Shown here: positions 1 to 5,309 of the stretch, one piece after another
How the letters are laid out: each line of letters begins with the position of its first letter
How positions within the stretch are numbered: the first letter of the stretch is position 1
NCBI GenBank assembly: GCA_022562655.1
Contig: JADFOU010000162.1
Span: 1-5,309, forward strand
Reading direction: 5' to 3'
DNA: 5,309 nucleotides
DNA from: a candidate division TA06 bacterium
GTDB lineage: Bacteria; Hydrothermota; DG-26; E44-bin18; JADFOU01
Made by a program: the position numbers and the translations under genes
Notes under the pieces: model-generated
The model's input: only the letters and a program-made list of their open reading frames with translations
What the model was told of the DNA's origin: nothing
The model's database searches: none

Positions 1-97
1 CGATTCTTGGGGAAAAGCAAGTGGTGAGACAATTCTTTTCTGTAAGGTGCAACATCGATCGAATTCCAATACACTTTCGCTTTCCTTTATAAACCTT
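1..97. other. Left-edge sequence with no assignable gene
   Basis: All three forward frames reach a stop before base 101 (at 25-27, 90-92 and 98-100). This could be the tail of an upstream gene, but none of the three short translations is recognisable, so I cannot choose a frame. One reverse frame is open across the stretch, but it has no convincing start and no recognisable motif. No hairpin-plus-T-run terminator is visible. The last 30 bases are AT-rich and may carry a promoter for the next gene. Confidence 0.4.
64..93 (+). promoter_or_regulatory. Possible weak sigma70-type promoter
   Basis: A TATAAA hexamer at 88-93 resembles a -10 box. The best -35 match at a suitable distance is TTCCAA (64-69), with an 18-base spacer, and it is poor. 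If this promoter is used, transcription would start at about base 100, almost on the ATG at 101, giving a leaderless message. This is inference from motif matching in AT-rich DNA, where chance matches are common. Confidence 0.22.
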
Positions 98-116
98 TAA
101 ATGGTGCATCCCTTAA
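95..116 (+). repeat. Imperfect direct repeat, copy 1
   Basis: This 22-base sequence, starting CTTTAAAT and ending CCCTTAA, matches 1478-1499 at 19 of 22 positions; the differences are GG/TA in the middle and one T/A. This copy overlaps the predicted start codon of the first gene, and the other lies in the intergenic region before the TolC gene. It may be a shared upstream element or a chance AT-rich match. I favour neither strongly. Confidence 0.3.
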
Positions 117-601
117 CATTTGCAGTGAACACTAAATCGAATGCCGAACGTCCTAAAGTCATCGCCTTTCCCCCCATTGTCATATTAACAACCTTCGTGG
201 TTGCAATCCTTCTGCATTTTTTATGGGAACCTTTGAGGGTCTTCCCGAAGTGGTGGATCGGTCATATTGTCGGGTGGCCGATAACAATTGTAGGAGGAAT
301 GCTTGCTAAATGGGCTGAGAGGAATATGTCGAAGGTTGGAGTTGATCCCAAGTTTAAGCCCGTCAAAGCAATGGTAACGACTGGACCCTTTGCGAAAACC
401 CGAAATCCGATGTACGTCGGTACAACCAAAATGTACCTTGGCATCTCTCTCATCTTAAATACCCTCTGGCCCATTTTATTTCTTTCTATTTTATTGATTT
501 ATCTTCACTTTGGTGTCGTCCTTCGGGAAGAGCAATATCTTGAGAGAGTATTTGGAGACGAGTATCGTCAGTATAAGATTAAAGTCCGTCGCTGGATATA
601 A
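101..601 (+). CDS. ICMT-family membrane methyltransferase-like protein
   Basis: A 166-residue integral membrane protein resembling the isoprenylcysteine carboxyl methyltransferase / phospholipid methyltransferase superfamily, which uses S-adenosylmethionine in the membrane. Hydrophobic segments lie at about 22-42, 52-68 and 111-140. The family signature is visible: GPFAKTRNPMYVG at 95-107, then a C-terminal REEQYLERVFGDEYRQY at 142-158, which in known members helps form the cofactor pocket. The length is typical of small bacterial members. Their substrates are mostly unknown; prenylated proteins are not expected in bacteria, so the substrate here is undetermined. The start is uncertain: a stop lies directly upstream (98-100) and ATG 101 has no Shine-Dalgarno sequence. 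In-frame GTG codons at 104 and 125 are alternatives and also lack one; the family-like sequence begins near residue 17, so GTG 125 (158 residues) is possible. It is probably co-transcribed with the gene 30 bases downstream. Confidence 0.85.
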   Translation: MVHPLTFAVNTKSNAERPKVIAFPPIVILTTFVVAILLHFLWEPLRVFPKWWIGHIVGWPITIVGGMLAKWAERNMSKVGVDPKFKPVKAMVTTGPFAKTRNPMYVGTTKMYLGISLILNTLWPILFLSILLIYLHFGVVLREEQYLERVFGDEYRQYKIKVRRWI

Positions 602-619
602 CTTGAGGGATTCGTTAAT

Positions 620-625
620 AGGAGG
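620..625 (+). promoter_or_regulatory. Shine-Dalgarno site fixing a GTG start
   Basis: A full AGGAGG core lies six bases before GTG 632. This is the strongest ribosome binding site in the window, and it supports the GTG start of the LolA-like gene. The encoded signal peptide begins exactly there. Confidence 0.85.
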
Positions 626-631
626 AACACA

Positions 632-1426
632 GTGACAAAGTTCTTCTCACTCTTCTTCTTCCTTTTCACAGGTCTCACCACTTCGGGTGCTCAAGAAGCA
701 CTGGAAGAGAGCTCCATTACTCTCTCGGAAATCCTTCAAGGAATTCGGAAACAGGAAGTAGACCAGAAATCATTCCTCAAGAACTATTCCTATATTGGCC
801 GGATTGTATCCGGAAAGTTGCACAAAAATGGAGAGATCGAGGAGGAAAACCTCTATGAATCGAGGGTCTTCGTCCGGGGAGATCTACGCAAGACTGAGAT
901 CTTAAAGATCATCCGAAAGGGAAAGGAATTAACGAAAGAAGAAATAGAGGAAGAGAGATCTGTAGAGGATTCTAAGCGGGAGGAAAATCGAAAAAGGTGG
1001 GAGAGGTTTTTCAGTTATACCTCTCCCTTCAACCCTGAGATGGAGAAGCGTTATCTTTATCAACTTCTTTGGGAGGAACGGATGGGAGACAGGATGACTT
1101 ACCTCTTGAAGGTAAAAGCCAGGGAGAAAGATGAAGCTCTCATCAATGGGTTCTTCTGGGTAGATCAGGAGACCTTTGGGGTGATCGAGTCCAGAACAAA
1201 ACCCGCCAAAAACCCGAAACATATCAAGTCAATGAAGACCAGGTTTACTGCAGAAGAAGTGGAAGAAGGGATCTGGCTCCCCCACACCATCCGGACTGAA
1301 GTAACAGGCGGATTTCTCTTCTTCAAGAAGAAATTCGGGATCTTGATGACCTTTGAGGACTACCAACTGAACATCCCGTTACGGGATGATCTCTTTCAAG
1401 GGAAATCAAGTGATGAATTGGATTAG
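632..1426 (+). CDS. Exported LolA-like / outer-membrane lipoprotein-sorting-like protein
   Basis: A 264-residue protein with a signal peptide at about 1-20: Lys3, a Phe/Leu-rich core and SGA before Gln21. No lipobox cysteine is present, so it should be released into the periplasm. The mature part has alternating polar and hydrophobic strands. Motifs resembling LolA-fold proteins are GFFWVDQETFGVIESR (173-188) and EEGIWLPHTIRTEV (211-224). LolA-type proteins bind lipids or lipoproteins in a half-open beta barrel; whether this one does is inference. Residues about 95-125 form a highly charged Glu/Lys/Arg stretch, probably helical, that E. coli LolA lacks but that I recall in divergent homologues. 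The GTG start is set by AGGAGG six bases upstream. It lies 30 bases after the methyltransferase gene, suggesting one operon. The exact function is unknown; a plain secreted hypothetical protein is the alternative. Confidence 0.72.
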   Translation: MTKFFSLFFFLFTGLTTSGAQEALEESSITLSEILQGIRKQEVDQKSFLKNYSYIGRIVSGKLHKNGEIEEENLYESRVFVRGDLRKTEILKIIRKGKELTKEEIEEERSVEDSKREENRKRWERFFSYTSPFNPEMEKRYLYQLLWEERMGDRMTYLLKVKAREKDEALINGFFWVDQETFGVIESRTKPAKNPKHIKSMKTRFTAEEVEEGIWLPHTIRTEVTGGFLFFKKKFGILMTFEDYQLNIPLRDDLFQGKSSDELD

Positions 1427-1477
1427 GTTTCTTGTTTCATTCTGGAGTCCCCTCTACACCATCACCGCTCTTTGAAT

Positions 1478-1499
1478 CTTTAAATTATGCAACCCTTAA
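1478..1499 (+). repeat. Imperfect direct repeat, copy 2
   Basis: Second copy of the 22-base sequence at 95-116 (19 of 22 identical). It lies 51 bases after the LolA-like gene and 91 bases before the -35 box of the predicted TolC promoter. No clear palindrome is present in it. Confidence 0.3.
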
Positions 1500-1590
1500 A
1501 CCCTTACCCAGACTCTCTTTCCTCACCAGAAAACTGCCGTTCATCTCCTCAATTTCTTCAAAAACCCCTAATCGTTCTTCCAATTTTCGG

Positions 1591-1619
1591 TTGACATGAG
1601 AACCAAAATTATTTACACT
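1591..1619 (+). promoter_or_regulatory. Sigma70-type promoter of the TolC-RND operon
   Basis: A perfect -35 hexamer TTGACA (1591-1596) is followed after exactly 17 bases by TACACT (1614-1619), which matches four of six -10 positions including the key A2 and T6. Transcription would start near 1625-1627 and leave a leader of about 67 bases before ATG 1693. It lies in the only long gap before the efflux genes, where a promoter is expected. Confidence 0.65.
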
Positions 1620-1639
1620 AAAAAATCTATCTCAAAGTG

Positions 1640-1687
1640 ATCTCTTTCGGGTCAAATGAAATCTTTCAACCGTTTAACGAAAGAGGT
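1640..1687 (+). promoter_or_regulatory. Leader hairpin that could mask the TolC ribosome binding site
   Basis: CTCTTTCG at 1642-1649 is a perfect inverted match to CGAAAGAG at 1678-1685. One U-G pair and one A-U pair extend it to ten pairs (1640-1649 with 1678-1687) around a 28-base loop. The downstream arm contains the AGAGG part of the Shine-Dalgarno sequence for ATG 1693. Folding would therefore hide the ribosome binding site. The pairing is seen in the sequence; a regulatory role is inference. Confidence 0.35.
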
Positions 1688-1692
1688 GTTCC

Positions 1693-3174
1693 ATGCGGAT
1701 TTTTTATGGGCTGCTTCTCATCCCATTCCTTACAAATTTAATTAATGCTCAACCTAGCCCGACCACAGAAGCCGAGCACCAGCCAATCGGGACGATCACC
1801 TTAGAAGAGTTCATGGAATCGGTCCAAAAGCGCCACCCCTTCTTCGCAAAAGAAGCCCTCTCATCGGATATTGAAAGGAGGGGGCAAGAGCGATTCTTGG
1901 GTTCACAGGACTGGGTCATCACATCTTCCCCTTTCTATCTTCACCAGAAACCCATCAGCACGGGATCATTCTCACCGGAGAGGATCGATGGAGTAGGCAT
2001 TGGAGCGGGCGTCGAGAAAATGTTTTGGAACACCGGGGGACGGCTCTCCCTATCCTGGTCCTCAGACTTTACAGATCAGAAGCTACCGGTACAGAACTTT
2101 ATTATCGACACCTTTGTCATTTCAGTAGGACCAACCCAATTGTATCAGAACAAGGTTTTTCTCACCTACTCCCAGCCCTTACTCCAGAATTTCGGAGGAG
2201 ACCTGGACCGCCTCGATTATGAACTGAGCCAGTACACCATAGATTTTTCCGAATTACAGGCAAAGGAAAATCAAGAAGAGTTCCTTTTGGGTTTGGGAGT
2301 GAGATTTTTGGACTGGGTTCTTCTCACTGAACAGAGACGGATCGCCAATGACCGTTTGAATCTGGCGGAAGAAGAACTCCAGCAATCAAAGAGAAAAAGA
2401 GCCGCAAACCTGGTGGAGAGAGTAGATGTTTTAAGATCCGAGGATGCCGTTCAAATTGCCAAACAGAATATCGTGCTGATCGAATCCCAAAGGAAAGCAA
2501 AACAGGCAGAGTTGGCAGTCCTCGCTCAATCTCAAGAACTTTACAACCAAAATCCAGAGTTTGATCTCTACAGCCTTGAAACCTTACCTCCTCCTGATGA
2601 AGCTGTTTCAAGGCTCAAGGAACAATCGAGGTTTCTCCAGGCTCTTTCCATCCGAAAGGAGCAACTCTCCCATTTACGAAAAGGTTACTACGAGACAAGG
2701 CGTCCACAACTCTTTCTCACCGGCAGGGTTGGACTTCAAGGTGGAGATGAGGAGTTTGGTAATTCATTGGAAATCGACAAACCGGACATCACAGTCTCCC
2801 TCGATTTTCGACACCCCCTGGGAAGTCGAACCGCCCGTTCCGACATCGCCAAGACGGACCTACAAACGCGACAACTGGAGGAAGAAATCGAGCATGTAAC
2901 ATTGAATCTCGAGGCCGGTGTGAGAAACCTACTGATTCAGATCGAAGAATTAGAAAAGGCCCTCGCCCTCAACCAGGAGCAGATTGAGTCGGCAAGAGAA
3001 AAGACAAAAGAAGAGCTGCGGCTCTACAACCAGGGTCGAAATCAACTCACCTTTGTCATCCAGAGTCGAGATAACGAGGAGAATGCAAAATCGAACTACG
3101 CCCAGAATGGTGCCCTCTATCACAAGCTGGTCCTCCAGTATCACGCCCTTGTGGATGAACTGTTGAAACAGTAG
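1693..3174 (+). CDS. TolC-family outer-membrane efflux channel protein
   Basis: A 493-residue protein of normal length for the TolC / outer-membrane efflux protein family. These form trimers with a beta barrel in the outer membrane and a long alpha-helical tunnel reaching through the periplasm to an inner-membrane pump. A signal peptide covers about 1-19 (cleavage after LINA). The usual internal duplication is visible. In the first half, beta-strand segments at about 100-167, including YSQPLLQNFG (159-168), lead into a helical pair at about 175-285. In the second half, strands at 337-376 (PQLFLTGRVGLQG, then ITVSLDFRHPLGSR) lead into helices at 384-490 rich in Glu, Gln, Lys and Leu. No lipobox cysteine is present. 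ATG 1693 is preceded by AGAGGTG (1682-1688), and a promoter lies at 1591-1619. The RND permease gene follows after 150 bases, so this is probably its exit duct. The transported substrate cannot be told from the sequence. Confidence 0.92.
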   Translation: MRIFYGLLLIPFLTNLINAQPSPTTEAEHQPIGTITLEEFMESVQKRHPFFAKEALSSDIERRGQERFLGSQDWVITSSPFYLHQKPISTGSFSPERIDGVGIGAGVEKMFWNTGGRLSLSWSSDFTDQKLPVQNFIIDTFVISVGPTQLYQNKVFLTYSQPLLQNFGGDLDRLDYELSQYTIDFSELQAKENQEEFLLGLGVRFLDWVLLTEQRRIANDRLNLAEEELQQSKRKRAANLVERVDVLRSEDAVQIAKQNIVLIESQRKAKQAELAVLAQSQELYNQNPEFDLYSLETLPPPDEAVSRLKEQSRFLQALSIRKEQLSHLRKGYYETRRPQLFLTGRVGLQGGDEEFGNSLEIDKPDITVSLDFRHPLGSRTARSDIAKTDLQTRQLEEEIEHVTLNLEAGVRNLLIQIEELEKALALNQEQIESAREKTKEELRLYNQGRNQLTFVIQSRDNEENAKSNYAQNGALYHKLVLQYHALVDELLKQ

Positions 3175-3199
3175 CAGTGGCAGGGAAAGACAGTAGCAG
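3168..3199 (+). repeat. Short direct repeat around the TolC stop codon
   Basis: ACAGTAGCAG occurs at 3168-3177, spanning the TAG stop of the TolC gene, and again at 3190-3199, 22 bases later. The next 40 bases continue with many CAG and TAG triplets. This may be a small slippage duplication; there is no sign of a function. Confidence 0.45.
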
Positions 3200-3242
3200 G
3201 AAACACCAGCAGCAGATGCAGTCGTAGAAGGAGTTGTAGGGG

Positions 3243-3258
3243 TCCCGCCATGGCGGGA
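3243..3258. repeat. Perfect 16-bp GC-rich palindrome
   Basis: TCCCGCCATGGCGGGA reads the same on both strands. As RNA it could form a six-pair GC-rich stem with a CATG loop. It is not followed by a run of T, so it is not a standard intrinsic terminator. Flanking TGTAGG (3235-3240) and CCTACA (3283-3288) could pair to form an outer stem. It may be a repetitive extragenic palindrome, a protein-binding site, or a processing or stabilising hairpin between the TolC and RND parts of the message. Confidence 0.6.
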
Positions 3259-3310
3259 TGTCTGCACAGAAGCCGTTGGTCACCTACACTGCCAACTGCA
3301 ACTTATTGAA

Positions 3311-3327
3311 AAGGAGTTAAGCCATTG
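3311..3327 (+). promoter_or_regulatory. Ribosome binding site and TTG start of the RND gene
   Basis: AAGGAG (3311-3316) lies eight bases before TTG 3325. An in-frame TGA at 3307-3309 excludes any earlier start. The nearby ATG at 3329 is in the wrong frame and reaches a TAA within a short distance or leaves the permease frame. TTG gives the expected short N-terminal tail before membrane segment 1, so it is the start. Confidence 0.85.
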
Positions 3328-5309
3328 GATGCATTTTTTAAATTCTTCGCGGAACGCCATCTCCTGGCAATCCTCATCACTTCGATGATCCTGCTCCTGG
3401 GATTGAGTGCCATTCCTCGAACCCAGCGGGACATCTTTCCCAATGTCGATTTTTCCGAGATGATCATCACGACGGTTTACCCGGGAGCCTCACCGGAAGA
3501 TGTGGAACTGAACGTCACCAACGAGATCGAAGAAGAGTTACAAGGAGTGATCGGAATCGATCACTATTCCTCCTTCTCCATGGAAAATTTCTCTTTTATC
3601 GATGTCATCATTGACCCCGACGCAAAGGACCAGGGGGATATTAAAACAGAAATTCGGGAGGCGGTAAGCCGGGTCACGGGGCTTCCCGAAGAAGTAACCG
3701 ACGCCCCTCTGGTGACAGAAATCGAGTCTGCAATCTTTCCCATCATTGAAGTAGGAATTTCAGGGGAGATTCCCTACAGAGAACTCCGGACAATCGCGAA
3801 ACGGTTTGAAAAGGAATTGGAAGTCCTTCCAGGAGTCTCGAGCGTGGTGACATTTGGCTACCTTGCCAGAGAGATCAAGGTGGAGGTCTCGCCGGATGCC
3901 CTACAGAAATATCAGATCCCGCTGCGTAATATCATTGCTGCCATAAGGAGCAGGAATATCCGCTCCACAGCGGGTTCCCTTGAATCCTATAAAAGCGAAA
4001 GGAGCCTGGTCACTCTGGCTCAATTCCGAGACCCTCTTGAGGTAAAAAACGTAATCGTGCGATCCACCTTTGAAGGACCCACCGTCAAGGTGAAGGACCT
4101 TGCCACTGTCAAGGACGATTTTGAAGAGCCGAGGATCCTCTCCCGTATGAATGGAAAAAAGGCCATCTCCTTTATGATCAACAAAAAAGAGGATGCCGAT
4201 ATTATCCGCACCGTGGATGCCATCAAGGAACTGATCGAACGCGAAAAAGAGTTTCTCCCCGAAGGGGTTGAAATTCTCTATTCGAGCGATGTCTCTTACT
4301 ATGTTCGAAATCGCCTTAACGTCGTTCGCAATAACGGGCTCATCGGTCTCAGTTTCGTCATCATCCTCCTCGCTGTTTTTCTTAGCCTACGAACCGCATT
4401 CTGGGTTGCTCTTGGAATCCCTGTGGCTTTGATGGGGGTTCTCTTTCTCCTACCCGTCTTCAATTCCTCCCTCAATGTCATTGCTCTTGCAGGCATGATC
4501 ATGGTCATCGGCATTATTGTGGATGATGCCATCATCATCTCAGAGAACGTGCAACGCAAACTCGAGTTAGGCAGCCCACCTCTGGTGGCTGCAGTGGAAG
4601 GAATACGGGAGGTTTTCCCTCCCGTATTGACCACCATTCTCACAACCTTCCTTGCATTTGCGCCCATGTTCTTCATGTCGGGAATTATCGGGAAATTTGT
4701 CTTTGTCATTCCCCTGGTCATGAGTCTCGCCCTCTTCGTCTCCCTGGGGGAAGCAACCTTCGCCCTGCCAGCCCATTTGATCACGGGGTTGCGCAACCCT
4801 CAAGGGGACAGAAGGAGAATCTCCGGACGAAAGTGGTTTGATTTCGTGAGAGACCGCTACAAAAGGGTCATATACAACATCCTCCGATTTCGATATCTCT
4901 TTGTTGCACTTACCATTTTTCTCCTGTTGGGTACCCTCTGGTACACAAAGAATTACATGAAATTTGTCCTCTTCTCTTCGAAGGTCGCAGATACATTTTT
5001 CGTCCTGATCGAACTGCCACCAGGATCTTCATTAGAAGCCACTTCAGACAAGGTGAAGGAGATCGAAGAACTTGTGGATGATTTACCCGAAGTGGAGTTA
5101 GAATCCTACACAACGAGGATCGGAAATCAAGGGTTCCTGACACCGGGTGAAAGTGAAAACTGGGCAATCATTACGGTGGGTCTTAGTCCCTTTTCCAAGC
5201 GAACCCGTACGGCGGAAGAAATCATTGAGGGACTACGCTCGGTTACAGACAGCCTCGAGGTCTTCTCCAAAATCGTCTATTATATAGATGCGGGACCCCC
5301 TGTCGGGAG
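3325..5309 (+). CDS. RND efflux permease (AcrB/HAE-type), 3' end beyond window
   Basis: The first 661 codons, with no stop before the edge, of a permease whose family is usually about 1000-1100 residues. RND pumps exchange protons for drugs or other compounds in the inner membrane and pass them to a TolC-type channel. Membrane segment 1 is at about 12-30. The first porter region (31-330) contains VYPGASPEDVE (51-61), typical of the family. Segments 2-4 lie at about 338-355, 358-378 and 384-405, with GIIVDDAIIISENV at 396-409; D400 and D401 correspond to the proton-relay pair D407/D408 of E. coli AcrB, so this half looks functional. Segments 5 and 6 are at about 432-453 and 458-482, segment 7 at 523-541, and the second porter region begins with FVLIELPPGSSLEAT from residue 559. 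Codons show no frameshift. The substrate is unknown; drug, solvent or lipid export are all possible. It is probably co-transcribed with the TolC-like gene. Confidence 0.95.
   Translation, partial: MDAFFKFFAERHLLAILITSMILLLGLSAIPRTQRDIFPNVDFSEMIITTVYPGASPEDVELNVTNEIEEELQGVIGIDHYSSFSMENFSFIDVIIDPDAKDQGDIKTEIREAVSRVTGLPEEVTDAPLVTEIESAIFPIIEVGISGEIPYRELRTIAKRFEKELEVLPGVSSVVTFGYLAREIKVEVSPDALQKYQIPLRNIIAAIRSRNIRSTAGSLESYKSERSLVTLAQFRDPLEVKNVIVRSTFEGPTVKVKDLATVKDDFEEPRILSRMNGKKAISFMINKKEDADIIRTVDAIKELIEREKEFLPEGVEILYSSDVSYYVRNRLNVVRNNGLIGLSFVIILLAVFLSLRTAFWVALGIPVALMGVLFLLPVFNSSLNVIALAGMIMVIGIIVDDAIIISENVQRKLELGSPPLVAAVEGIREVFPPVLTTILTTFLAFAPMFFMSGIIGKFVFVIPLVMSLALFVSLGEATFALPAHLITGLRNPQGDRRRISGRKWFDFVRDRYKRVIYNILRFRYLFVALTIFLLLGTLWYTKNYMKFVLFSSKVADTFFVLIELPPGSSLEATSDKVKEIEELVDDLPEVELESYTTRIGNQGFLTPGESENWAIITVGLSPFSKRTRTAEEIIEGLRSVTDSLEVFSKIVYYIDAGPPVG

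Noticed and set aside
929..1222. A 97-codon minus-strand open frame within the LolA-like gene
   Set aside because: It is a shadow of the Glu/Lys-rich coding sequence on the + strand; the resulting Phe/Leu-rich translation matches no family I recognise.
3243..3258. Palindrome as an intrinsic transcription terminator after the TolC gene
   Set aside because: The stem is only six pairs and no T-run follows it, so standard termination is unlikely. The RND gene has no obvious promoter of its own, which favours read-through.
2950..3283. Overlapping minus-strand open frames across the TolC 3' end and the spacer
   Set aside because: They overlap the clear TolC helical region, lack recognisable motifs, and have no convincing ribosome binding sites.
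3329..3331. ATG as the start of the RND gene
   Set aside because: It is out of frame with the permease. TTG 3325 is in frame and has AAGGAG eight bases upstream.
4299..4796. A 165-codon open frame on the minus strand, opposite the RND gene
   Set aside because: It lies entirely within well-conserved permease membrane segments. Its translation is a low-complexity Arg/Met/Thr-rich protein, as expected from reading hydrophobic codons backwards.
1..5309. A previously undescribed multi-gene system
   Set aside because: All four genes fit known families and an ordinary envelope/efflux context. No defence, mobile, CRISPR or retron-like structure is visible.

Overview
The window holds three complete genes and one truncated gene, all on the + strand. 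They look like ordinary envelope genes of a Gram-negative (diderm) bacterium: a small membrane methyltransferase, a secreted LolA-like protein, a TolC-type outer-membrane channel, and the first roughly 60% of an RND efflux pump. The outer-membrane channel and the RND pump show that the cell has two membranes. I cannot name the organism. The style of the LolA-like protein (charged middle, 'WVD' and 'GIWLPH' motifs) reminds me of proteins from Acidobacteriota and similar phyla, but that is a weak impression. Start codons are mixed (ATG, GTG, TTG).

Layout. 1-97: left edge, no assignable gene, with a possible weak promoter at its end. 101-601: isoprenylcysteine carboxyl methyltransferase (ICMT)-like membrane protein. 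632-1426: exported LolA-like protein, 30 bases downstream with a strong ribosome binding site, so probably in the same operon. 1427-1692: a 266-base intergenic region with no convincing gene. It contains a good sigma70-type promoter (1591-1619), and a possible hairpin in the leader that would mask the next ribosome binding site. 1693-3174: TolC-family protein. 3175-3324: a 150-base gap with a perfect 16-bp palindrome and CAG/TAG-rich sequence of unlike composition. 3325-5309: RND permease with a TTG start, running off the right edge.

How they may work together. The TolC-like channel and the RND permease most likely form the outer and inner membrane parts of one tripartite efflux pump, expressed from the promoter at 1591-1619. 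The periplasmic adaptor (membrane fusion protein) usually encoded beside them is not between them; it must lie downstream, elsewhere, or be shared. The first two genes form a separate envelope-related pair whose link to efflux is only positional. I see no CRISPR array, tRNA, rRNA, insertion sequence or clear terminator, and no evidence of a new multi-gene system. The best leads are small regulatory or repeat structures in the two intergenic regions.
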